In this document: in pieces, positions 27,580 to 35,042 of the stretch | Layout: every line of letters begins with the position of its first letter | Numbering within the stretch: the stretch's first letter is position 1 | From: Sunxiuqinia sp965230765 | GTDB lineage: Bacteria; Bacteroidota; Bacteroidia; Bacteroidales; Prolixibacteraceae | Direction of reading: 5' to 3' | Length of the DNA stretch: 64,000 nt | Assembly: GCA_965230765.1 (NCBI GenBank) | Contig: CBDDLR010000001.1 | Coordinates: 2,542,001 to 2,606,000, forward strand | Position numbers and translations under genes: made by a program | Notes under the pieces: model-generated | Told to the model about the DNA's origin: nothing | Seen by the model: only the letters and a program-made list of their open reading frames with translations | Databases searched by the model: none

Positions 27580-28287
27580 GTGAAAACAAAGATTCTTTAC
27601 GTTGAGGATGAACCTAACCTCGGACAAATCGTCTACGATACATTAAACCTAAAAGGATTTGAAGTAATATGGGAAACTGATGGTGCATTGGTGATGTCTC
27701 ATTTTAACCATTTTTCACCTGACCTGTGCTTGCTGGATATCATGTTGCCTAATGTAGATGGATTTGAATTATGTCAGCATATCAGAAGTAAGTTTTCTTC
27801 ATTACCAATTATATTCTTAACTGCCCGAACTGAAACCCATGATTTGGTAAAAGGTTTTGAATCAGGGGGTACGGACTACCTTAAAAAACCCTTTAGTATA
27901 GAAGAACTGCTTGTGCGTGTTGAAAATCAACTTCGGTTACATCAGTCTCTTGAAACAGGTCATTATTCGGGAAACGAACTACTTTCGGATGAGATAAAGC
28001 TTGGGAGGTTCAAGTATTTCCCAAAACGGTATGAACTTCAAACACCTTCCGAAACAATCAATTTATCAAGCCGGGAGGGTGACTTGCTAAAACTTTTAAC
28101 AGCTAAGGGAAGCAAAATAATTGACAGGAAAGAGATATTGATGACCGTATGGGGTGATGACTCTTTTTTCAATTCCCGAAACCTGGATGTTTATATCCGT
28201 AAACTAAGAAATTACTTTGACGAAGATCCAAACATTGAGATTCAAACCCTTAGGGGAAAGGGATACTTGTTTTTAATTAGGCAGTAA
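27580..28287 (+). CDS. OmpR/PhoB-family response regulator
   Basis: A 235-residue regulator with a receiver domain (1-120; acidic pair Glu9/Asp10, phospho-acceptor Asp53 in CLLDIML, switch Lys in LKKPFS) and a winged-helix DNA-binding domain (about 140-232; NLSSREGDLLKLL, RNLDVYIRKLRNY). Translation starts at a GTG at 27580. It is 102 bp downstream of the kinase gene. Winged-helix regulators of this class bind head-to-tail direct repeats of about 10-11 bp, as found in the GGTTAA sites nearby. RprY-like by general appearance, but orthology is not proven. Confidence 0.92.
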   Translation: MKTKILYVEDEPNLGQIVYDTLNLKGFEVIWETDGALVMSHFNHFSPDLCLLDIMLPNVDGFELCQHIRSKFSSLPIIFLTARTETHDLVKGFESGGTDYLKKPFSIEELLVRVENQLRLHQSLETGHYSGNELLSDEIKLGRFKYFPKRYELQTPSETINLSSREGDLLKLLTAKGSKIIDRKEILMTVWGDDSFFNSRNLDVYIRKLRNYFDEDPNIEIQTLRGKGYLFLIRQ

Positions 28288-28327
28288 TTTGCAGTATGCA
28301 TTCGAAAATTTCTTTATTCAGAATTGA

Positions 28328-28353
28328 TTAACCATTATTAACCTAAATTAACC
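28328..28353 (+). promoter_or_regulatory. Triple TTAACC repeat before the barrel gene
   Basis: TTAACC occurs at 28328, 28338 and 28348, exactly 10 bp apart. The array ends 30 bp before a near-consensus -7 box TATATCTG (28383-28390), the same distance as at the kinase promoter. Orientation is inverted relative to the kinase site. Confidence 0.6.
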
Positions 28354-28407
28354 GGGAAATAATAAGCCGCTTCGTAGTTTCGTATATCTGAGAAGCCTTA
28401 TTATTTT

Positions 28408-31095
28408 ATGAAAACAGTTATTGCAATCATCTCAATTTGTTTTTTTTCAGCAAGTTCAATTTTTGCCCAAAAAGAACAACTGCTAAAAGGGAAAGTACAG
28501 GACATTAAAGATGAATCGTCATTACCAGGGGCAACAATCTTAATAATTAACCATGCCGACACATTAAAAAGAACCGGAACAATTACGAATGAGAAAGGTG
28601 ATTTTTCCATGAAATTAAAACCCGGTAATTATGATGTCCGGATATCATTTATTGGCTATGATGGGGTATTGAAATCCATAAATTTGAATAAATCCACAAT
28701 TGACCTGGGAGTGGTAAAGCTTTTTGAAAGTAGTGAAAACATAGAAGAAATAAAAGTTACAGCAACGTTGCCACCAACAATTCAAAAAGGGGACACAACA
28801 TTATATAATCCCAATGCTTTTAAAGTTAATCCTGATGCAACAGCAGGGGAGCTTATGGCCAAAATGCCTGGTTTTTATCAGGTCGATGGTAGGTTAATGG
28901 CTCATGGGCAGGAAGTTGCAGAAGTACTTGTGGACGGTAAAAAATACTTTGGTAATAATGTGCAGGAAGCACTTAATGTATTGCCGAACGATGTTGTAAA
29001 GAATATTGAGGTGTATAAACACCAAAGTGATGAAGCTAAGTTCTCAGGGTTTGAGGATAAGGAAGAAAAGAAGACTGTTAATATTGTTACAAAACGAAGC
29101 AGGAATAAGCTATTGTTTGGTAATGTGGCTTCAGGTATTGGAAAAGACAACAGGTATGGTATCGATGGTAGGGTGAACCAGTTTGATGGAAAGAAACGTA
29201 TTATGGCATCGGGTAGTACGAAAAATGTTGATGCACCACTTGGTTTACGTAGCAGGAATTTTGGTGGGGACAAAATTAGTGGTGATGATATGCAGTCGAA
29301 TATGTTTAATTTGAATTTGAGCTCTGGTAAACGTCCGGATAATTTGTCATTTCGATATGGAATTGATGATCAAGAAAATAATTCGACAAGCAGAAGTATC
29401 AGGGCATATACCTCAATGCCGCTTCAAGGACAAAAACATAACAATGAAAGTAAGTCGCAAAATATTTCTACAGGTAACAATTTAAACTTTAGGTGGAATT
29501 ATAATTCGAATCCCAAACACCAGATTTTATTGAGTTCAAATTTCAGTAACACCAAAAGTAGTTCACGATCAATATCCAATTCGGAAACTTATCAGGATAA
29601 TGAATTGATAAATGCAAATACGAATACAAATTCTTCAGAAGGAACAAGCTATCGGTTTGGTCAACGCATTAACTATGCTTATAAATTTAAAAAGAAAGGA
29701 AGGACATTGTCGGTTAATTCATCATTCAATTTTAAAAAAAATGATCGGGATGGTACTCAAACTTCGCAAACACTTAATGGCTTAAATGAACTTGTTCAAG
29801 GTATTGATCGGGTTTCAACTAACAACAATGAGGGAAAAAACATTGGGTTAGGCTTATCCTATTCTGATGCGATAGGGGAAAAAGGACAGCTTGTTTTGGG
29901 GTACAATTATTCGACAAATATTCAGAAATCTGATAAGGAAAGTTTTGATTTTGATGAACAAACTAGTGAGTACAACAAACTGGATAGCTTAACCAGTAAT
30001 CAATTTAAAAATACCGATACAAACCATGACTTAAGGATGTCTTATACCTACCAAACAGAAAAACATGAACTATCTATAAGTGGGGACCTTAAGCAGGTAT
30101 ATTTAAAAAACGAAGAGACATTTCCAGATGTAGAGACAATGGATGTGGATTATTTCTCTTTTTCACCATCTGTCCGCTATAAATATTTTATGAAAGATAG
30201 GAGTTGGTTGAATATCTATTATAACAGAAGAACACAAAACCCCAGTTTGCGGAACCTGCAGGAGGTGGTTGATGTATCCAATCCGTTGTTTATCTCAACG
30301 GGTAATTCTGATCTTGAGCGGTCAAGCTCAAATAGCCTTACAGCTTCATTAAGCTCGTCAAACCAAGAAAAAGGAACATTTTTTTCTGCCAATCTGAATT
30401 TTTCAAAAACGAATAATGTTGTTGGGCGGAAAACCATTGTGGCACTTTCCGACACGTTGATTGATGGTACTTATTTTCTTCCGGCAGGGGGACAGTTTTC
30501 ACAACCAGAAAACCTGGATGGGCAATACATTGTTGGTACGAGCTTGAGTTATAGCACTCCTTTTGAGAAGATTAAGTCAAAACTGAACATCAATTCTTCT
30601 GCAAACTTTTCTCATCGCCCAACGTTTGTGAATGAAAATAAAGCTTTTACGGAGTCTTGGTCGTTTAGGCACGGAATGGTGTTAAGTTCAAACATCAATG
30701 AGAAAATAGACTTCACACTTTCTTCTACAAGCAGTTTTTCTTCATCAAAAAATAACAATTCGGGCAATCAGGAATACATTTATCAGTCTACTTCGCTTAA
30801 TCTGTATTGGAATTTCTTTAAAGATTTTATTTTCAGAACAAATGCCAGTAACAGTTATGAGAATAATTTCTCTACCAACAATGAAGAGGTGAGGTGGAGT
30901 ATGAACCTTGGTCTATCCTCAAGGATATTCAAAAATAAAAGAGGAAAGATATCATTTAGTGCTTATGACCTGCTTGGTAATGATGATGACAGATCTCACA
31001 TTGTTTCCGAACTATACACCCAGGATAGTTACAATAACAAACTGATTAAATTTTACATACTTACATTTAGTTACAAACTAAGAAACACAGGCTGA
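28408..31095 (+). CDS. Outer-membrane beta-barrel protein with carboxypeptidase-regulatory-like N-terminus
   Basis: An 895-residue protein with a signal peptide (1-20, ending IFAQ), a CarboxypepD_reg-like beta sandwich (about 25-110, GKVQDIKDESSLPGATI), a plug-like region (about 120-215) and a long C-terminal barrel rich in alternating aromatic/Ser/Asn strands, ending FYILTFSYKLRN. It resembles OMP_b-brl_3 / TonB-receptor relatives. No TonB box is clear. It follows the two-component genes by about 120 bp, has its own TTAACC array and is probably the regulator's target. The ligand is unknown. Confidence 0.85.
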   Translation: MKTVIAIISICFFSASSIFAQKEQLLKGKVQDIKDESSLPGATILIINHADTLKRTGTITNEKGDFSMKLKPGNYDVRISFIGYDGVLKSINLNKSTIDLGVVKLFESSENIEEIKVTATLPPTIQKGDTTLYNPNAFKVNPDATAGELMAKMPGFYQVDGRLMAHGQEVAEVLVDGKKYFGNNVQEALNVLPNDVVKNIEVYKHQSDEAKFSGFEDKEEKKTVNIVTKRSRNKLLFGNVASGIGKDNRYGIDGRVNQFDGKKRIMASGSTKNVDAPLGLRSRNFGGDKISGDDMQSNMFNLNLSSGKRPDNLSFRYGIDDQENNSTSRSIRAYTSMPLQGQKHNNESKSQNISTGNNLNFRWNYNSNPKHQILLSSNFSNTKSSSRSISNSETYQDNELINANTNTNSSEGTSYRFGQRINYAYKFKKKGRTLSVNSSFNFKKNDRDGTQTSQTLNGLNELVQGIDRVSTNNNEGKNIGLGLSYSDAIGEKGQLVLGYNYSTNIQKSDKESFDFDEQTSEYNKLDSLTSNQFKNTDTNHDLRMSYTYQTEKHELSISGDLKQVYLKNEETFPDVETMDVDYFSFSPSVRYKYFMKDRSWLNIYYNRRTQNPSLRNLQEVVDVSNPLFISTGNSDLERSSSNSLTASLSSSNQEKGTFFSANLNFSKTNNVVGRKTIVALSDTLIDGTYFLPAGGQFSQPENLDGQYIVGTSLSYSTPFEKIKSKLNINSSANFSHRPTFVNENKAFTESWSFRHGMVLSSNINEKIDFTLSSTSSFSSSKNNNSGNQEYIYQSTSLNLYWNFFKDFIFRTNASNSYENNFSTNNEEVRWSMNLGLSSRIFKNKRGKISFSAYDLLGNDDDRSHIVSELYTQDSYNNKLIKFYILTFSYKLRNTG

Positions 31096-31158
31096 TAAAA
31101 TTTTATGTTCGTTTCCCAAAAAGAAATGCATACTTTCGAAAAAAAGAATTCTGGAATT

Positions 31159-31698
31159 ATGAAGACCTTTTCATTTGTTGTTATGGCTCTAGCCCTATGT
31201 TCTTGTTTTGAAACAAACAAAAAAGTGGAAGTAAAAGAAGATGATTCCTATTACATCGTTCAGCGCAAGCAGGGAACAGAAGAGGAAGCGGAAAACTCAG
31301 CAGACGAAAATTTCAGTTATCAGCAATTTCGGGATATCACTGGTTTGGTGGAGCCCGGTGAGTTTTATAAGCTCATTTTAGAATGTGATTCAGTACTGAT
31401 TTTTGATGCCAGGCCTTCAGAAGTTTATCTTAAAGAGCCACGAATAAACGATGCCCAGTTAATTTCCAACTATCGAAAATTTAGGGAAAACGTCGGCAAG
31501 TTGGATCGGGATCATTTGATCATGGTTTATTGTGGTTTGGAGATCCGAAGTCCGGGAGTAATTAAGATATTGGTAAATATGGGTTTTAACAATGTGTATG
31601 AACTAAAAGGTGGCCTGCAGAAATGGAAAAAGTTGAAACTTCCGATGGTTACTGCTGAAGGAAAACCTTACGAGTATAAAACTGAATTGAAAAAGTAA
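31159..31698 (+). CDS. Rhodanese-domain lipoprotein
   Basis: A 179-residue lipoprotein (signal ending at Cys16, LALCSC) with one rhodanese domain (about 75-170). The active-site loop CGLEIR runs from Cys125 to Arg130, matching the catalytic CxxxxR pattern, so sulfurtransferase activity is possible. ATG at 31159 is chosen because it places the lipobox correctly; an upstream ATG at 31105 is in frame. Only about 60 bp from the barrel gene, so probably cotranscribed with it. It suggests that the envelope system handles a sulfur or thiol compound, which is inference. Confidence 0.82.
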   Translation: MKTFSFVVMALALCSCFETNKKVEVKEDDSYYIVQRKQGTEEEAENSADENFSYQQFRDITGLVEPGEFYKLILECDSVLIFDARPSEVYLKEPRINDAQLISNYRKFRENVGKLDRDHLIMVYCGLEIRSPGVIKILVNMGFNNVYELKGGLQKWKKLKLPMVTAEGKPYEYKTELKK

Positions 31699-31719
31699 CC
31701 CTTATTCTTTAGCTGTAGA

Positions 31720-31750
31720 AAAGGGCAGCTGTTAAGCTACCCTTTAAACC
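31720..31750 (+). terminator. Hairpin after the rhodanese gene
   Basis: AAAGGGCAGCT and AGCTACCCTTT pair with one mismatch between the convergent rhodanese and MutS-like genes. No strong T-run follows, so confidence is moderate. Confidence 0.5.
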
Positions 31751-31811
31751 AATGATAAAAATTACCTGATCTTTGTATGAAAAAAAAGTATTATTAAATT
31801 CTTGTGTTACC

Positions 31812-33152
31812 TTAAACTGTGACGGCTTTTTTCCCTTCAATAATATCCAAAATACCCTCGTTTTCAATAATGATCATCCCGTGGCGGTCATCGGTAATGC
31901 CATCGGCTAATTTATAAGGATAGGTTGGTACTGCTCCTTTCATCACTGTGGGCAGGTATTTGAAAAATAAGCGGTCGTTACTTTTTTGCAAGGTTTGTCC
32001 GGCTTCCATAATATGGGTTGAGATGATGAACGTACCCAATCGTTTTGAGAATGCATCAACGATTGAAACAGTGCCATCGTAGGCATCTTTTACATTTGTT
32101 CCTTTAAACAATTCATCGAAAATAATAACCAATTGTTTATCGGAAGCAACTTCTTCGGCCACATGTTTAACACGCAAAACTTCAGCATAGAAGTGACTTA
32201 AACCCATTGCCAGGTTATCTGGAACGTTTATGGACGTATAAATCCCATCGTGAACCGAGAATGTCATCTCTTTTGCCGGAACAGGAAATCCCATGTGTGC
32301 CAGGTAAACTGCCACTGAAAACGATTTCATAAACGTGGATTTGCCTGCCATGTTTGCCCCGGTTAGGAAAAATACATTCTTAACCCCGTCAATTTTAATA
32401 TCATTATCAACAGCACCTGGGATCGCTGGGTGATAGACCCCTTTTAGGTCAATTATTTTTTCAGCTTTTTCAAGTGCAGTGGCATAGCAAAAACCCCTTT
32501 CCCTTGATACTTTGGAAACTGCTGTAAAAACATCCAGACGGTAAATTTCGTTGAGCATGTCTTCCATTTCTTCGTTTAGAAGACCGCGGTAGATATAGTC
32601 GAACCGAAATACATACCGATAGGGTAGTGGGCTTATCACATCGTAGTCATACGCCTGGGCAACTTCATTCCTATTAAGCAATTCTTTTAGCTTTAGGGCT
32701 TTTTCGTGAAATGGTGTCCCTTCTGATTTTGAGGCAATTAAATCGACTGTTTCTCGTAGTTTTTTGAAAAGTGTAATGGTTTTTTCCAAACCATCGCGGA
32801 TAATCTCGTATTCTTTTTCCCTGGCTATAAAGTTCATGAACTTAACCCTGGAAATGTTTAGTGCTGCCAGTACCCTGTTTTTCGACTCTGTGTTTCTTAG
32901 GTAATTTTCTACTTCATCAAACTCGTTCTCAGTAAAAGGTAGGCTGATATTCAGCTCTTCAAAAAAAGAAATATTCTCTTTTCTTCTGGTTATTCGTTCA
33001 AGCTCGTTGTATGGATTGTTGAACATGCGTTCCAGTAACCTTCCGCCACCACTGGTAATGGTGTGGTTAAACAGGCTAAATATTGAGTTGTTTTTGTAAC
33101 GCCCAAGAATATTCAGGTCTTGTAGCGTTTGTTTATCTGTTACAAATTCCAT
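31812..33152 (-). CDS. MutS-related ATPase lacking the mismatch-recognition domain, copy 1
   Basis: A 446-residue protein with the MutS core/clamp helices (about 1-240) and the C-terminal ATPase. Walker A is GANMAGKST, the Walker B region is LVIIFDELFKGTN, and a signature ST(H) motif follows (FIISTHIMEAG). Domains I and II of MutS are absent, so it is not a canonical mismatch sensor and not the Smr-bearing MutS2. Such short MutS homologues are common in Bacteroidota and their function is unknown. A paralogue lies 450 bp upstream with a four-helix-bundle gene between. Confidence 0.88.
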   Translation of the reverse strand: MEFVTDKQTLQDLNILGRYKNNSIFSLFNHTITSGGGRLLERMFNNPYNELERITRRKENISFFEELNISLPFTENEFDEVENYLRNTESKNRVLAALNISRVKFMNFIAREKEYEIIRDGLEKTITLFKKLRETVDLIASKSEGTPFHEKALKLKELLNRNEVAQAYDYDVISPLPYRYVFRFDYIYRGLLNEEMEDMLNEIYRLDVFTAVSKVSRERGFCYATALEKAEKIIDLKGVYHPAIPGAVDNDIKIDGVKNVFFLTGANMAGKSTFMKSFSVAVYLAHMGFPVPAKEMTFSVHDGIYTSINVPDNLAMGLSHFYAEVLRVKHVAEEVASDKQLVIIFDELFKGTNVKDAYDGTVSIVDAFSKRLGTFIISTHIMEAGQTLQKSNDRLFFKYLPTVMKGAVPTYPYKLADGITDDRHGMIIIENEGILDIIEGKKAVTV

Positions 33153-33178
33153 TGTTGTTGATTTTTTTTAGCTGTTGG

Positions 33179-33541
33179 CTATTTGCTGTTAGCTTTTAGT
33201 TTGCTAATTAAGCTATTAATCATTTTTTGTTCTTTATTCACCTTATCTATTATGAAATCTATTTCTTTTTTAGAGATAAGTGAAAGCTCTTGTATAATTA
33301 CCAACTGAGTTTCTAATTCATAAGATGATCCTATCGCAATTTCTAAGAATCGTTTAAACTCTAATTGGCTAGTTCTGCTAGAACCTTCAGCTATATTTGA
33401 TGGGATTGAAACCGCCGATCGGCAAATTTGGCTTTTTAAACCAAATTTTTCAGCATCAGGCAGTAATTCAGCTATTTCGTAAACAAGTTTAACGATGATT
33501 ATTCCTTCCTGCCAAATGTTCAATTGTCTAAAGTTTCTCAT
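33179..33541 (-). CDS. Four-helix-bundle (S23-type) protein
   Basis: A 120-residue helical protein with the family landmarks FRQLNIWQEG, LKSQICRSAVSIPSNIAEG and FLEIAIGSSYELETQL. The family was first found inside 23S rRNA intervening sequences, but no rRNA is present here. Stand-alone copies are frequent in Bacteroidota and have been linked to retroelement systems, none of which is seen here. It sits between two MutS-like genes in the same orientation, flanked by short imperfect repeats, which suggests insertion between duplicated genes. Confidence 0.88.
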   Translation of the reverse strand: MRNFRQLNIWQEGIIIVKLVYEIAELLPDAEKFGLKSQICRSAVSIPSNIAEGSSRTSQLEFKRFLEIAIGSSYELETQLVIIQELSLISKKEIDFIIDKVNKEQKMINSLISKLKANSK

Positions 33542-33603
33542 TTGTATCTAGTTTTTACCAATACCTAATACCCAATTGCCAATAGCTAATCATTTGTCCC
33601 TTA

Positions 33604-34938
33604 TCAGTTTTTTGCTTCCAGGATATCCAGGATCTTTTCGTTTCGGATAATGATCATCCCATGGCGGTCTTCCGTAATTCCTTCCGTAATTTTGTAGGTA
33701 TATTCAGGTACTTTCCCATTCATTACTGTGGGCAGGTACATGAACTTGATATTATCCCTCATCTTTTTCAGGTCTTCCCCGGCTTCAATGATGTGCGTAG
33801 AAATAACAAAAGTGCATTTTCTTTTTGTGGCAAAGGAGTTCATAACAGCTACCGTCGCATCATAAGCATCTTTCACATTGGTTCCCCTGAACAATTCATC
33901 GAACAACACGATTAGCCGTTCATTTTGGTTAACGCTCTCAGCAACCTTTCTTACACGGTTTACTTCTGAATAGAAGTGGCTAAAACCAAGGTTCAGGTTA
34001 TCTGCCAGGTTAATGGTCGTGAACATGCCGTTTTGAATACTGAAGTGCATACTGTCGGCTGGTAGCGGAAAACCCATGTGTGCCAAATAAATAGCAATAC
34101 TGAAGGTTTTCATAAAGGTCGACTTACCCGCCATGTTTGCCCCGGTTAGGAACACCATGTTACTGTCTTCAGTAATTAATACATCGTTGCCCACCGCATT
34201 GGGAACCAATGGATGGTACACATTTTTCATTTCAAGAAGATTGTCTTCCCCCTTGTAGATTTCGGCATAGCAAAAGTTTCTTTCGGTGGCAACCTGTGCT
34301 ACCGCTACAAATACATCAATGTCGTAGGCATGGTACAGCAGTTTTTGAATTTTGCCACGTAATTCCGTAAATCGGAAGATCTGGTCATACTCAGCAGTTT
34401 TGCCATAACCAGGCTTCAGCGAAAGCTTTTCTTCGTTCAGGAATGCAAGTTCAGGCAAATCAAGGATAGTGGTAATGGATTTGATGTCTTTGCTAAATTC
34501 TGCAGTAGGGCCGTTTGTATCCAGACTTATGATGAATTTTTTCAAATCGGTCAGGAAAATAAGTGTACTCACAACCCCTTTATGCAACAATTGATAATCG
34601 GTGTCAGCACCAATGGCATTGTTGAATTTACGTTTCAGGTTGTCTGAATGTGCCATCAGCCGTGTACGTTCATCCGTGTTTTTAAGGTAGTGTTCCATGA
34701 TGTCGAACACACTGGCGTCAAATGGAAATTCAAGCTTGCTTTTCTGAAAATATTTAATTGTATTGACACGTTGCATGATTTCATCCTCGCGCGAACGGGG
34801 ATACATAAACATGTCTTTTAATATGCGTGCCCCACCGCGGGTGCGTGTTTTATTGTACAAACCAAAAATATCCTGTTCCCTGCTCCCGCCAATTATCTTC
34901 AGGTCATTAATGGTTTGATTATCTACTTTAAATGCCAT
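33604..34938 (-). CDS. MutS-related ATPase lacking the mismatch-recognition domain, copy 2
   Basis: A 444-residue paralogue of the downstream MutS-like protein with the same layout: helical core, Walker A (GANMAGKST), Walker B region (LIVLFDELFRGTN) and STHIIEAG motif. Overall similarity to copy 1 is strongest in the ATPase domain, consistent with an old duplication. Both copies could act as a heterodimer, as MutS-family ATPases always work as dimers; this is inference. ATG at 34938. Confidence 0.88.
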   Translation of the reverse strand: MAFKVDNQTINDLKIIGGSREQDIFGLYNKTRTRGGARILKDMFMYPRSREDEIMQRVNTIKYFQKSKLEFPFDASVFDIMEHYLKNTDERTRLMAHSDNLKRKFNNAIGADTDYQLLHKGVVSTLIFLTDLKKFIISLDTNGPTAEFSKDIKSITTILDLPELAFLNEEKLSLKPGYGKTAEYDQIFRFTELRGKIQKLLYHAYDIDVFVAVAQVATERNFCYAEIYKGEDNLLEMKNVYHPLVPNAVGNDVLITEDSNMVFLTGANMAGKSTFMKTFSIAIYLAHMGFPLPADSMHFSIQNGMFTTINLADNLNLGFSHFYSEVNRVRKVAESVNQNERLIVLFDELFRGTNVKDAYDATVAVMNSFATKRKCTFVISTHIIEAGEDLKKMRDNIKFMYLPTVMNGKVPEYTYKITEGITEDRHGMIIIRNEKILDILEAKN

Positions 34939-34993
34939 TGTACATCTTTTCTTTCAGGCTTTCAGCCTGGATTTAAACTCATAATTTATTCAG

Positions 34994-35029
34994 TATTCAC
35001 CGGGTAAACAAATAGTCACCCGGTGAATA
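34994..35029 (-). terminator. Hairpin terminator of the ABC-transporter operon
   Basis: TATTCACCGGGT and ACCCGGTGAATA form a perfect 12-bp stem with a 12-nt loop, 13 bp after the stop of the fusion permease gene. The downstream minus strand is AT-rich with few consecutive Ts. Confidence 0.7.
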
Positions 35030-35042
35030 TCCAATAACTTAA

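Noticed and set aside
27580..28287. Naming the regulator RprY
   Set aside because: The general architecture fits, but orthology cannot be shown without a phylogeny, so no symbol was given.
33160..33200. Imperfect repeats of TAGCTGTTGGC/TAGCTTTTAGT next to the four-helix-bundle gene, taken for mobile-element ends
   Set aside because: The units are short and irregular, with no matching inverted copy at the other side and no transposase. Such low-complexity runs are common in Bacteroidota intergenic DNA.
33179..33541. S23-type protein as a sign of an rRNA operon with an intervening sequence
   Set aside because: No 16S, 23S or 5S rRNA sequence is present around it; the family often occurs as a stand-alone gene.
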